This document shows positions 35,601-42,834 of a DNA stretch of 64,000 nt, one piece after another (positions within the stretch are counted from its first letter, which is position 1; each line of letters opens with the position of its first letter). Where the stretch lies: assembly GCF_003626635.1 (NCBI RefSeq), contig NZ_RAZT01000004.1, positions 248,001-312,000 on the forward strand, written 5' to 3'. Source of the DNA: Micromonospora musae (GTDB lineage: Bacteria; Actinomycetota; Actinomycetes; Mycobacteriales; Micromonosporaceae). The translations under genes were made by a program, and so were the position numbers. The notes beneath the pieces were generated by a model, which was given only the letters and a program-made list of their open reading frames with translations, did not search any database and had not been told where the DNA came from.

Positions 35601-36752
35601 GACGTCGCGCTCGCCCCTGGTGGGCAGGGTGATGTTGCCCCGGACGGCGTCCTGGTCGTGGATGACGATGGCCGCGAGGGCGTCGCCGACCTTCTCCCGG
35701 TCGCTGAGATCCTCCAGGACGGTGACGGTGAAGGCACGGGTGACGCGGTGGCCGGCGTAGGTGACCGCGGCGGTCAGCGTGACGGTGGCGTCTCCGGAGC
35801 GGGGCGCGGGGCGGGTCACCACGCCGGTGTCCGAGACCACCGCCGGGCTGCTGGAGGACCAGGTGACGGTCGAGCCGCCGACGCCCCGGGTGGGCAGGTC
35901 GAGGTTCTCGGTGACGGCGGTGGTGTCGCCCAGGTCGAGCGCGGCCGCGTCGGCGGCGGCGCGCCCCGTGGCGGTCTGCTCGCCGAGGGCGCGGGCCTCG
36001 TCGGCGGTGACCGCCCGGTCGTAGATGCGGAAGTCGCGGACCTGACCCTTGAGGTACCGGTCGGCCGCGTAGACGGAGCGGCCGAGGTAGTTGGCGGTGG
36101 TGCTGCCGCCACCGATCGCCCCGGGCGTCAGGCTGAGGCCGGCGGAGCGGGCCACCTCGACACCGTCCTCGTAGAGCAACGCGGTGCCACCGCCGAGGGT
36201 GTACGTGATGGTGCGCCAGCTGCCACGGGTGAGGTTGCGGCCGGTGGTGACCGTCTGCTCGGTCGACCAGTTGCCGCTCGCGATCGAGGCGCGGAAGGCG
36301 TTGCCGGTGGCGAAGAGGTACCCGTTGCCGACCCCGTCGGACCCGGTGTTGCCCAGCCCCCAGACGAAGTACGGCGTCGGCTGGTCGGTCGCCACGTTGA
36401 CCTGCACCGACACGGTGACGCCGTCGAGACCGTTCAGGACGTCGTCGGGCAGCCGGACATGGCCGTCGACGCCGCCGAGACGCAGACCGTCGGGGCCCTG
36501 CCAGGTCGCGTCGCCGCTGACGGTGCCGTGGCGCCCGTGACCGGAGCTGTCCGGCACGGTCGTGCCGCTGCTCTGGGTGAGGTCGTAGCGCAGCACGAGA
36601 CCGTCGTCGAGGGAGGCCGCCGCCCCGGCCGGGGTCGGGGTCATGACGCCGACCAGGCCGGTGACCAGCGCGGTGAGGCCGGCGAGTAGTCGGCGGCTGC
36701 GGCGACGTGGGCGACGGCGCGCCGGGCGGAGCGGGGCTGGCGGCGAGGACAT
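32700..36752 (-). CDS. Giant secreted protein with two GH43 and two LamG domains
   Basis: 1350 residues. Order: Arg-rich signal peptide (to about 46, AGAAAS), LamG 1 (about 47-270), two atrophied Ig-like domains (270-355, 356-445), GH43 domain 1 (450-780; acids in GVRDPF, SVIDSTV, SRGEGPT), LamG 2 (800-1000), an Ig-like linker (1000-1080), GH43 domain 2 (1085-1350; NADPNIV, AIDPAVF, FREGLFM). Both catalytic triads look intact. LamG 1 and 2 are near-duplicates. It probably attacks arabinan backbones at two sites or with two specificities. ATG at 36752 follows AGGAGG. Promoter and operator lie 110-165 bases upstream. Confidence 0.93.
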   Translation of the reverse strand: MSSPPAPLRPARRRPRRRSRRLLAGLTALVTGLVGVMTPTPAGAAASLDDGLVLRYDLTQSSGTTVPDSSGHGRHGTVSGDATWQGPDGLRLGGVDGHVRLPDDVLNGLDGVTVSVQVNVATDQPTPYFVWGLGNTGSDGVGNGYLFATGNAFRASIASGNWSTEQTVTTGRNLTRGSWRTITYTLGGGTALLYEDGVEVARSAGLSLTPGAIGGGSTTANYLGRSVYAADRYLKGQVRDFRIYDRAVTADEARALGEQTATGRAAADAAALDLGDTTAVTENLDLPTRGVGGSTVTWSSSSPAVVSDTGVVTRPAPRSGDATVTLTAAVTYAGHRVTRAFTVTVLEDLSDREKVGDALAAIVIHDQDAVRGNITLPTRGERDVALSWSTKDPRVVTTTGEVTRPKHGAKAARARLTVRATKGRASAVRHFTLTVLPLPKKEKLEGYAFAYFTGEGTADGEQIYFAASRGNDPLKYDELNGGRPVLTSSAGDEGVRDPFIIRSPEGDRFYLIATDLKIYGNGDWDAAQRSGSKYIEVWESTDLVNWSQQRHVRVSPDTAGNTWAPEAYYDDTIGAYVVFWASKLYAPEDTAHTGDTYNRMMYATTRDFRTFSEPRVWVDPGYSVIDSTVVAHDGTYYRFTKDERNNTSTTPCSKFILEEKSTRLRDPSWDFVQECIGKATDDSEGISRGEGPTIFKSNTEEKWYLFIDEFGGRGYVPFETTDLDGGRFTMSTGYDLPAHPRHGTVLPVTRAELDRLRQGPAPAPATKQGVIADYRLTGGTGTTVADSSGNGRDAVLRGGVTRGSDAFTFDGDDGYVDLPDNLLTGLSDVSVSAQVWVDPAQATPYFIWGLGNTTNGAGNGYLFTTGNAYRTAIASGTYSTEQNTGAGRDLGRGGWHTITYTLAGGVARLYDNGVEVARNSGVTTRPGDLGGGITTANHLGRSLFASDRYFKGRMRGFTLWNRALSARQVLALPGNETAIGSVELDALKVPAIIDGDTNTVTLPVRPGTDVTRLAPEFGIGDRARLTPRNGAKRDFTEPVTYTVTGPHGSRRTWTVKAVTMNSPVLPGYNADPNIVRFGDTYYIYATTDGFPGWSGTTFKTWSSTDLAQWTEHPTILDLGPDVSWADGRAWAPAAIEKNGKYYLYFCADAKIGVAVADSPTGPFVDVLGKPLVAANPDGGQAIDPAVFTDDDGRSYLYWGNGNAYVVPLNPDMTSYDATKVKRITGLTGFREGLFMAKRAGTYHLSWSIDDTRSENYRVGSATATSPMADGLVNRGEILGKDPSLGILGTGHHSMIQVPGTDDWYIAYHRFAIPGGDGTHREVTIDRLRFNADGTIARVVPTLGGVPPLAP

Positions 36753-36859
36753 TGCCGGGCTTCCTCCTGTGACTCGACGGAGATCGGGCGTCAGGACGGT
36801 GGTGCAGCCGGTCGGTGGCCGAGACGCCGCGCTCCGACGGAGGCGCTCGGCCCGCCAAG

Positions 36860-36877
36860 CGAGCGTTAACATGCTCG
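36860..36877 (-). promoter_or_regulatory. Palindromic operator in the leader of the arabinan-degradation genes
   Basis: CGAGC-GTTAACAT-GCTCG: perfect 5-bp arms around a centre containing GTTAAC. The ATGTTAACGCT half resembles LacI-family sites. It starts a few bases after the predicted transcription start, the classic position for a repressor. No LacI gene is in the window. Confidence 0.5.
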
Positions 36878-36889
36878 GGAATGAGCGCC

Positions 36890-36918
36890 AACGTACGCAC
36901 ATGTATCGATCACGTCAA
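36890..36918 (-). promoter_or_regulatory. Near-consensus housekeeping promoter for the double-GH43 gene
   Basis: On the minus strand TTGACG (36918-36913), 17 bases, TACGTT (36895-36890). Start of transcription would be near 36883, about 130 bases before the ATG. Confidence 0.7.
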
Positions 36919-37125
36919 TATCGCTGCCAGTGCTGATGTCCTCGATCGACAAAGATGGCCGCAGGGATTGACAAGTCCGTATGTTTACGTTCACAAGCCG
37001 TTCGGGCGATGGGTGGGCGGCGAGGTCGACACGAAGGACGGGCCCGGGTGATTGCACGGCGTCTGAGGCCGCGCGCATCGCGCACCAGGCCCGCGTCTAC
37101 ATTCGGGTCCGTCGAGGAGGTGGCA

Positions 37126-38022
37126 ATGGTCGCGGTAGGACCCGATGGCGCGTTCTCCGTGAACAGTGTGGGACTCGCTCGCGCGCCGTTCCCGTTGAGT
37201 TTCAGTGTTCGCGCAACGAAGGGCTCCTGGCTGGTCCATGCCACCGCAGCGCAGGCCGCGGAACTGGCCGATGTGCTCATGACCGTGGCGGGCGACACGA
37301 TCGTGATCGTGGGCCTGGAGACCAACAGCTTTCTGGACGAGAGTTACCGTCCCTGGCGGCCGTCGCTGATCGCGGCCGAACAGGGCGTCGGCTATGAGGC
37401 TCACGACGTCGGCGTACTGGCGTCCGGTGTCGTCGGTCTCAGCGACGAGGCTCTGGTGATCCGCCGGGACGACCTGCCCAGATTTCTGGCCGGTTGGTAT
37501 CCGTACGAGCTGACGATGATCGACGTGCCGGGTGCGCCGACCGCGGGGCGCCTTGACGAGATCATTCTCGCGGTAGGAACGGCCGGGCATGATGAGCCGA
37601 TCCTGCTCTCCCTTACCGGCTCCCGCCTCTTCTTCTCCGGTCACGACGACTGCTATGTCGCGGTCGAGTCGACGGACCCGTCGCTGCCCGCGGCGATCAT
37701 GAGCCGTCTCCTGGCCCTGCTGGTCGGCTCGGCGCTGGTCGACGACTCCGTCGTCGACGTGCCGGATCCCGACGTCGAGGCGCTGGAGAGCCTCATCGAA
37801 GAGAGCCGGCACTGGGTCGGCGTACTCGGTGTCACGACGCGCGACGCGGTGACCGTCGATCTTCACGCGGTGCCCGAACCGTGGCGGCTCGGTGAGCCGC
37901 CGGTCCCGGCGCGCGTCGACCGCCGCGCGGTCTACGACATCACAACCGGCGGGTGGCGGCTGCAGGACCCGGTCGCTCCCGCGTCAGCCCGTCCGGCTCA
38001 TCCGAGCCGGGACACCTGGTAG
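37126..38022 (+). CDS. Hypothetical protein, no family recognised
   Basis: 298 residues, soluble, mixed alpha/beta. An early segment LSFSVRATKGSWLVHATAA and a later LTGSRLFFSGHDDCYVAVES look like repeated beta-sheet units, so it may consist of two related halves (about 1-110 and 130-230). The middle has TAGRLDEIILAVGTAGHDEP. Neither signal peptide nor membrane helix. ATG at 37126 is chosen because of GAGGAGG 6 bases upstream. The 3' end overlaps the convergent SnoaL-like gene by 25 bases. The 5' side (36753-37125, 373 bases) holds the arabinan promoter and a lower-GC stretch with TTGACA and TATGTT-like boxes at poor spacing. Confidence 0.7.
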   Translation: MVAVGPDGAFSVNSVGLARAPFPLSFSVRATKGSWLVHATAAQAAELADVLMTVAGDTIVIVGLETNSFLDESYRPWRPSLIAAEQGVGYEAHDVGVLASGVVGLSDEALVIRRDDLPRFLAGWYPYELTMIDVPGAPTAGRLDEIILAVGTAGHDEPILLSLTGSRLFFSGHDDCYVAVESTDPSLPAAIMSRLLALLVGSALVDDSVVDVPDPDVEALESLIEESRHWVGVLGVTTRDAVTVDLHAVPEPWRLGEPPVPARVDRRAVYDITTGGWRLQDPVAPASARPAHPSRDTW

Positions 38023-38363
38023 TGGCTGATGAGCCAGCGCTCGCCGACCCGCCGCACGATCACGCTGAGGTTGACGGTCACCACCGGCCGATCGGTGAAG
38101 GCGAAGTCGACGCTCAGGTAGCCGAGGACGAGATCGTCGGCGAGGCGACGGGTCTCCTTGATGTCGTACGCGGCGGTCATCCCGACCGGCTGCGAGTCGT
38201 AGTACTCGGCGACGGCGGCGGGGCCGACGCCGTACGGGTGCAGGCCCTGGAAGATCGCGTCGTCGGTGAAGTACGACGCGACGCGCTCCGGTTCGTGAGC
38301 GTCGACGGCGGACCGCCACTGGTCGAGGACGCTACGAAGGATCTCGGTCTCCGTATTGGTCAT
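37998..38363 (-). CDS. SnoaL/SgcJ-like NTF2-fold protein
   Basis: 121 residues: a single NTF2-like domain, recognisable from WRSAVDAHEPERVASYFTDDAIF near the N-terminus (seen as AHEPERVASYF) and a C-terminal RRVGERWLISHYQVS. Such proteins act as small isomerases, hydrolases or ketosteroid-isomerase-like enzymes, or as uncharacterised stress proteins; the substrate cannot be told. ATG at 38363 follows GAGGAG. It lies 72 bases after the SDR gene on the same strand, so the two are probably one transcript. The 3' end overlaps the convergent hypothetical gene by 25 bases. Confidence 0.85.
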   Translation of the reverse strand: MTNTETEILRSVLDQWRSAVDAHEPERVASYFTDDAIFQGLHPYGVGPAAVAEYYDSQPVGMTAAYDIKETRRLADDLVLGYLSVDFAFTDRPVVTVNLSVIVRRVGERWLISHYQVSRLG

Positions 38364-38435
38364 GATGGTCTCCTCTGCTGTTGGGCGCGGCGGGCAGCGC
38401 CGAGAGCCGCTGCCCGCCACGGCTTTTGAACTGTC

Positions 38436-39146
38436 TCAGTGCCCGGCGCTCTGGCCGCCGTCGACGTGCAGGATCTCGCCGGTGACGAACCCGGCGTTCT
38501 CGAGGTAGGTCACGGCCTCGACGATGTCGTTGATCTCGCCCAGTCGGCCGACCGGGTTCAGGCCGGCGAGGAACTCGTGGAGCTCGGCGGAGTGCATCGG
38601 GGTGCGGATGGTGCCCGGCGAGACCGCGTTGACCCGGACGCCGCGAGTGGCGTACTCGATCGCCAGCGATTTGGTGACCGCGTTGAGGCCGCCCTTGGTC
38701 AGTGACGCCAGCGCCGACGGCAGGCTGGAGTTGGCGTGGTCGACCACGCTGGCCGTGATGTTGACGACGTGCCCGCCGCCGCCCTGGGCGATCATCGCGG
38801 CGATGGCCCGCTGCGACACCTCGAAGAACCCGCGCAGGTTGATCCCGGTCACCAGGTCGTAGTCCTCGGCGGTGTAGTCGGTGAACGGCTTGGCCACGAA
38901 GACGCCGGCGTTGTTGACCAATGTGTCGACGCGCCCGAACGTGCGGATTGCCTGATCGATGACGTGGGCGCCGACGGTCGGGTCGGCGATGTCACCGGCG
39001 ACCGCCAGCACCAGGGGGTCATCGGACGGCGCGATCGAACGCGAGTTCGCGACGACGGCGTAGCCGAGCTTGCGGTAGGCGGTTACGAGCGCCGCGCCGA
39101 TGCCCTGGGACGCCCCAGTGATCACGGCGACTTTCTGCGTACTCAT
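38436..39146 (-). CDS. SDR-family oxidoreductase lacking the usual catalytic Tyr
   Basis: 236 residues with an intact N-terminal Rossmann cofactor motif (TGASQGIG), NNAG and the conserved Ser region (ITASVVDHANSS). At the active site the YxxxK motif reads ASLTK: Lys is kept but Tyr is replaced by Ala. I recall SDR proteins from other bacteria with the same LASLTKGGLNA motif, so this is likely a subfamily trait rather than decay. Reduction by the normal mechanism would not work, unless another residue takes over. The C-terminus (VTGEILHVDGGQSAGH) is normal. ATG at 39146; the longer frame upstream is not supported. Confidence 0.88.
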   Translation of the reverse strand: MSTQKVAVITGASQGIGAALVTAYRKLGYAVVANSRSIAPSDDPLVLAVAGDIADPTVGAHVIDQAIRTFGRVDTLVNNAGVFVAKPFTDYTAEDYDLVTGINLRGFFEVSQRAIAAMIAQGGGGHVVNITASVVDHANSSLPSALASLTKGGLNAVTKSLAIEYATRGVRVNAVSPGTIRTPMHSAELHEFLAGLNPVGRLGEINDIVEAVTYLENAGFVTGEILHVDGGQSAGH

Positions 39147-39503
39147 CGGTTTCTCTCTTCTGGCTGGTTGAGGACGTGCCTCACCCGCACCGCGCTGGGC
39201 GGTGCCGGTCGGAATGCATGTGGGGTCGGGTGGTGATCGTTCCGCTGTACAGACACTCCACGGGCCGGTCGTATTCCCGCGGCCCCCAAATTTCCTTGGA
39301 CTGTTCGGTCCGGTTTCTGAGTCCGGAGGCGGCCGGAAAGCGGCGATGACCCTGCCGTGTGACCTGGGCAAGGCGGTCGAAACAGTAGCACCCGGTTGAT
39401 CCAAGAATGGACTCGATGGACCAGTTGGAGCGCGGCCGGGTTCGGGGCATCCGGTGGGGTGCGCCCGCGCGGCGAATTGCCCGACTTGCCCGCTGATGCC
39501 GAT
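39147..39503. other. Intergenic stretch without a convincing gene
   Basis: A 357-base stretch between the SDR gene and a short ORF. It has a less GC-rich patch at 39270-39400 (CCCCCAAATTTCC), probably the SDR promoter region; an AATACGAC block near 39268 on the minus strand could be a -10, but no matching -35 was found. Short open frames in it have no recognisable product. Confidence 0.4.
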
Positions 39504-39584
39504 TTACAGCTGCTCGAACAGGCCGACGGGCTGCGCGCGTCGCGCCACCGGCGCTCCGTAAACGAACCGGTCCGGCTCGGTCAC
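39504..39584 (-). CDS. Candidate 26-residue small protein or gene remnant
   Basis: GTG at 39584 is preceded by GGAGGAG with 8 bases spacing, and the frame runs 26 codons (TEPDRFVYGAP, then VARRAQPVGLFEQL) to TAA. It is the third reading frame in line after the SDR and the muconolactone-isomerase-like gene, 60 bases past the latter. The sequence looks protein-like at the start of a longer gene, so it may be the truncated N-terminus of a lost enzyme. Confidence 0.35.
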   Translation of the reverse strand: MTEPDRFVYGAPVARRAQPVGLFEQL

Positions 39585-39644
39585 GTCAAGGGCTCCTCCG
39601 CCGTCCGGGCGAGGGACGCTCCGGTGCCGGTGGACACGGGCGCA

Positions 39645-39944
39645 TCAGCGGGCCGGTCGACCCGGGTCGCTCGGGTGCGGCGACAACGGCGTGACCGTGT
39701 CCTGTCGCCACGCGCGCAACGGCATCGACGCCAGTAGGAACTCCAGCTGATCCGCGTCGTCGGCGTCGAAGAGTCCCCACGTCCGCCACTCGCCGGGGGC
39801 CAACGGCGGTCGCCACAGCCGTAGCAGATTCCCCTGCGCCACCAGCTCGGCCGTGCGTGTGGCCTCCCGTGCGCGCATGGCGGCGACCTCGTCGTCCGTC
39901 GTCCCCTCCGGCACCGAAGTCACCATGTCGACCAGGAACTCCAC
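39645..39944 (-). CDS. Muconolactone Delta-isomerase-like protein
   Basis: 99 residues, the usual length for this ferredoxin-fold family (PF02426). Conserved features: EFLVDMV at the start, REATRTAELVAQGNLLRLWR with the RLWR motif, WGLFDADDADQL, and a C-terminal LSPHPSDP. In the classical pathway the enzyme isomerises muconolactone in catechol degradation; no other catechol-pathway genes are present, so a different small-molecule role with the adjacent SDR is likely. GTG at 39944 follows GGAGGAG. It is 41 bases after the SDR gene. Confidence 0.88.
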   Translation of the reverse strand: MEFLVDMVTSVPEGTTDDEVAAMRAREATRTAELVAQGNLLRLWRPPLAPGEWRTWGLFDADDADQLEFLLASMPLRAWRQDTVTPLSPHPSDPGRPAR

Positions 39945-39985
39945 CGCTCTCCTCCGTCCGTCGGCGGGAACCGCACCCCCGGCCG

Positions 39986-40750
39986 TCACCAGGCGGTGGC
40001 GCCGCCCTCGGCCGGGAAGTTGGACCCGGTGAGGTACGACGCCCGGTCGGAGGCGAGGAACGCCGCCAGTTCGACGATCTCCTCGGGCTGGGCGAAGCGC
40101 TTGAGGAGCGTCTTGCGGGTGATCGCCTCGCGGGCCGCCTGGTTGTCGCCGAGGTCGCGGTCACTGGCCGGCGTCAGGACGGGGCCGGGGCTGATCGTCA
40201 CGGCCCGGATCCCGACGGGCGCGCCCTCCAGGGCGAGCTGCCGCGTCATGCCGATGACGCCCGCGTTCGCCGCGCAGTGCGCGATCATCGGAGGGAACTC
40301 GCCGGCGATCATGCCGGCCTCGGAGGCCACGTTGATGATGACGCCACCACCGCGCCGGACCAGGTGCGGCCACGCGAACTTCGACACGAAGAAGGGGATG
40401 TCGAGTTCCCCGGCGATCGTCGCCCGCCAGTCCTCCACCGAGAAGTCGGGCATCGGGCCGAAGCGCTGCGAGGCCGCGTTGTTGTAGACCACGTCGAACC
40501 CGCCGTAGGCGACCGCCGCCTGCTCGACGAAGTCCCGAGCCTGCTCCGGATCGGTGAGGTCGATCGGCGCGATGCCGGTCATCTCACCGCCGGCGCTCCG
40601 GACGAGTTCGACCGTCTCGTCGTTGCCGGCCGGGTAGAGGTCGCACCCGACCACGGTCGCGCCCTCCCGGGTGAAGACCAGCGCGGCGGTGCGGCCCATC
40701 CCGCCGCCGGTGCCGGTGATGAGCACTACCTTCCCGTCGAGGGTTCCCAT
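39986..40750 (-). CDS. SDR-family protein with altered catalytic residues (Tyr to His, Lys to Asn)
   Basis: 254 residues. Rossmann motif TGTGGGMG, NNAA, and INVASEAG (Ser) are normal, but the YxxxK motif reads HCAAN, so both catalytic Tyr and Lys are changed. The rest (NAGVIGMTRQLALEGAP, TISPGPVLTP, NFPAEGGATAW) follows the family. The protein could still bind NAD(P), with different chemistry, or act as a non-enzymatic partner. ATG at 40750 follows GAGGAG. First gene in a unit with the isomerase-like gene; 227 bases separate it from the MFS gene upstream. Confidence 0.88.
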   Translation of the reverse strand: MGTLDGKVVLITGTGGGMGRTAALVFTREGATVVGCDLYPAGNDETVELVRSAGGEMTGIAPIDLTDPEQARDFVEQAAVAYGGFDVVYNNAASQRFGPMPDFSVEDWRATIAGELDIPFFVSKFAWPHLVRRGGGVIINVASEAGMIAGEFPPMIAHCAANAGVIGMTRQLALEGAPVGIRAVTISPGPVLTPASDRDLGDNQAAREAITRKTLLKRFAQPEEIVELAAFLASDRASYLTGSNFPAEGGATAW

Positions 40751-40977
40751 CGCGCTCCTCGTGCTTCGCGGTCGGGGCGGCTCGGTCGGGCGATCATCTT
40801 GAGACGCCGTCGGTGCGGAATCCGGCACCGCAGCGCGCGCCGAACCATCCACTCCTCGGCTGCGAAGGCTCCCGACCACGCCTGACCGCCCGCTATTTCG
40901 CACGGTACGTGGCGCTGGAGCGCAGCGGCCCCGGAACCAACGGAAGCCGTTGCGCTGGTCCTTGCTCGACCGGTGGG

Positions 40978-42189
40978 TCAGGCCCGGCTCGGGAGTCGTT
41001 GCGCCACGAACGTGAATCCGCTCAGCACGATGAGGACGATGGCGTAGCAGGCCGCCGTGGTGCGCAACCCGACAGCGGTGGAGGCGAGCCCGGCGATGAC
41101 GGCAGGGACGCTGAAGGCCAGGTACGCGACCGTGTACGCCACCGCGAAGAGTTCGCCGCGTTCGGCCGGGCCGCCGAGGCGTACCACCGCGCCGAAGCTT
41201 CCGAGCACGGCGGCGCCGAACCCGACACCGCCCACGACGGTGCCGACGACCGCGAGCGTCACCGTGCCGCCGAGCACACCGGCGAGGGTGATCGCGGAGC
41301 CGAGCGCGAGCAGGAGCGCGCCGGCGTCCAGGACTCTGCGGCCGCTCTGTCGGTTGCGCAGCACGAACGCGGTCAGGGCGGAGCTGCCGCAGAGAACCGT
41401 GATGACGAGGCCGCCGATCAGATGGTTGGTGAGCCCGAAGACACCGGCCGCGACCGAGGGGCCGAGCGACAGGTACAGGCCACCGAGAGCCCAGGTAGCG
41501 ACGAGGATCGGCACGAGCGGGTAGAAGGCTGCGCGTAGCCGCGCCGGGACGCCGAGCCGCGGCACGAGCGAGGCCACTCCGCCCGGTCGCCGCGCGGACG
41601 TCTCGGGCATCACCGCCACGGCCGCCACGGCCAGCAGCATTCCGGCGAGGAACAGGAGGTAGACGAGGTGGGTCGGGGCCGGGCCGTACTGCACGAGGAC
41701 GCCGCAGCCGAGTGCTCCGAGCGCGAGCCCACCGGTCGGGGCGATCCCGTTGACCAGTCCGGCGCGGCCCGGCGCGTGGGGCGGGTTGAGGTCGACGAGG
41801 GTGGCGCTGAGCGTGGTGATCGCCGCACCGGTCGCGATGCCTTGCAGGGTCCGGGCGACGAAGAGCATCCAGACGTCGCCGGCGATCGCGAACAGGAGGA
41901 GCGAGAGCGCCTCCAGGCCGATCGCGGCGGCGAGGACCGGACGGCGCCCGACGTGATCGGAGAGCGCGCCGACCACGAGCAGTGACCCGATCAGCCCGAC
42001 CACGTACACCGCGAAGACGGCGGTGAGCGTGGCCGCGGAGAAGTGCCACTGCTGCTGGTAGACGACGTAGAGGGGGGAGGGGGCGCTGGATGCGGCCGGG
42101 AAGAGCACGGCGATCACGGCGATCACGGCGAAGCTGACCGGTTGGGACAAGCGGCGTGGCGTGGACCGGACGGCGAGTGGCTGGGACAA
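40978..42189 (-). CDS. MFS transporter, 12-helix drug/metabolite exporter type
   Basis: 403 residues with 12 hydrophobic helices. Helix 1 has SSAPSPLYVVYQQ; motif A (GALSDHVGRRPVL) follows helix 2; ARTLQGIATGAA is the helix-4 region. It belongs with DHA1-like exporters such as those next to TetR repressors. The start is a TTG at 42189, with GGGAG 6-7 bases upstream; no ATG or GTG in frame fits. The divergent TetR gene and two matching operators in between indicate ligand-controlled expression. Substrate unknown. Confidence 0.92.
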   Translation of the reverse strand: MSQPLAVRSTPRRLSQPVSFAVIAVIAVLFPAASSAPSPLYVVYQQQWHFSAATLTAVFAVYVVGLIGSLLVVGALSDHVGRRPVLAAAIGLEALSLLLFAIAGDVWMLFVARTLQGIATGAAITTLSATLVDLNPPHAPGRAGLVNGIAPTGGLALGALGCGVLVQYGPAPTHLVYLLFLAGMLLAVAAVAVMPETSARRPGGVASLVPRLGVPARLRAAFYPLVPILVATWALGGLYLSLGPSVAAGVFGLTNHLIGGLVITVLCGSSALTAFVLRNRQSGRRVLDAGALLLALGSAITLAGVLGGTVTLAVVGTVVGGVGFGAAVLGSFGAVVRLGGPAERGELFAVAYTVAYLAFSVPAVIAGLASTAVGLRTTAACYAIVLIVLSGFTFVAQRLPSRA

Positions 42190-42202
42190 GATGCACTCCC
42201 TA

Positions 42203-42222
42203 AACGCAGTGATTGTTGCGTT
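42203..42222. promoter_or_regulatory. TetR operator 1 in the MFS/TetR intergenic region
   Basis: AACGCAGTGATTGTTGCGTT: imperfect palindrome (AACGCA...TTGCGTT) starting 14 bases before the MFS start codon, where bound repressor would block that transcript. Confidence 0.7.
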
Positions 42223-42237
42223 AGGGATGCTAGCGCT

Positions 42238-42257
42238 AACGCAGTTATCGCTGCAAT
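42238..42257. promoter_or_regulatory. TetR operator 2 in the MFS/TetR intergenic region
   Basis: AACGCAGTTATCGCTGCAAT shares the first 8 bases and the AT-G-TGC pattern with operator 1, 35 bases away. It lies 10 bases before the TetR start, fitting autoregulation. Confidence 0.65.
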
Positions 42258-42266
42258 AATGGGTTC

Positions 42267-42818
42267 GTGTCGAAGCCCAGCACGAACGCGAGGCCCGGCG
42301 GCCGGTCCGCGCGGGTGCGTGCCGCCGTGCATCGCGCGGTCACGGAACTCCTCGCCGAGGCGCCGGCCGAGGCGCTGACGCTGCCGGTGATAGCGGATCG
42401 TGCGGGCGTGCACCCGACGACGCTCTACCGCCGTTGGGGATCCACCGCCGACCTGCTGGCCGACGTGGCGACCAGCCGCTTCAGCGGCGACCTCGTGGTC
42501 CCCGACACCGGTTCCCTACGCGACGACCTCAAACGCTGGACCACGGACGTCGCCACCGACCTCACCGACCCGGACGGGCTGGCGCTCATGCGGGCCGCGG
42601 TCGGATCCGGGGCCGGTGCCAGCCGCGCCTGCATGGCCGACCGGCACGCCCAGCTCGCCGCGATCCTCGACCGGGAACGCGCCCGCGGCGGCACGGCGCC
42701 GGAGGTGGAGTGGGCCGCGGACGCGCTGCTCGGGCCGCTGATGTATCGCGCGGTGTTCACCAACAACTCTCTCGAACCCGGCTGGGTCGACGACCTGGTC
42801 GAGTCGTTCCTGGCCTGA
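42267..42818 (+). CDS. TetR/AcrR-family repressor of the adjacent MFS gene
   Basis: 183 residues. N-terminal HTH: VIADRAGVHPTTLYRRWGS (about residues 41-59) with the typical TetR recognition helix. The rest is a TetR_C-type ligand and dimerisation domain (EWAADALLGPLMYRAVFTNNS). GTG at 42267. Divergent from the MFS exporter with two similar operators between, so it very probably represses both genes until a ligand binds. Ends 16 bases before the convergent MocR stop. Confidence 0.93.
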   Translation: MSKPSTNARPGGRSARVRAAVHRAVTELLAEAPAEALTLPVIADRAGVHPTTLYRRWGSTADLLADVATSRFSGDLVVPDTGSLRDDLKRWTTDVATDLTDPDGLALMRAAVGSGAGASRACMADRHAQLAAILDRERARGGTAPEVEWAADALLGPLMYRAVFTNNSLEPGWVDDLVESFLA

Positions 42819-42834
42819 CGGCAGCCGGCCGTCG

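Noticed and set aside
33900..36120. Long direct repeat within the arabinan gene
   Set aside because: The similarity between about 33890-34400 and 36030-36560 reflects the two LamG domains of one protein, not a mobile or regulatory repeat.
32796..36689. A 1297-codon open frame on the plus strand
   Set aside because: It is antisense to the double-GH43 gene; the product is low-complexity Gly/Val/Arg/Asp-rich with no domain, typical of shadows in very GC-rich DNA.
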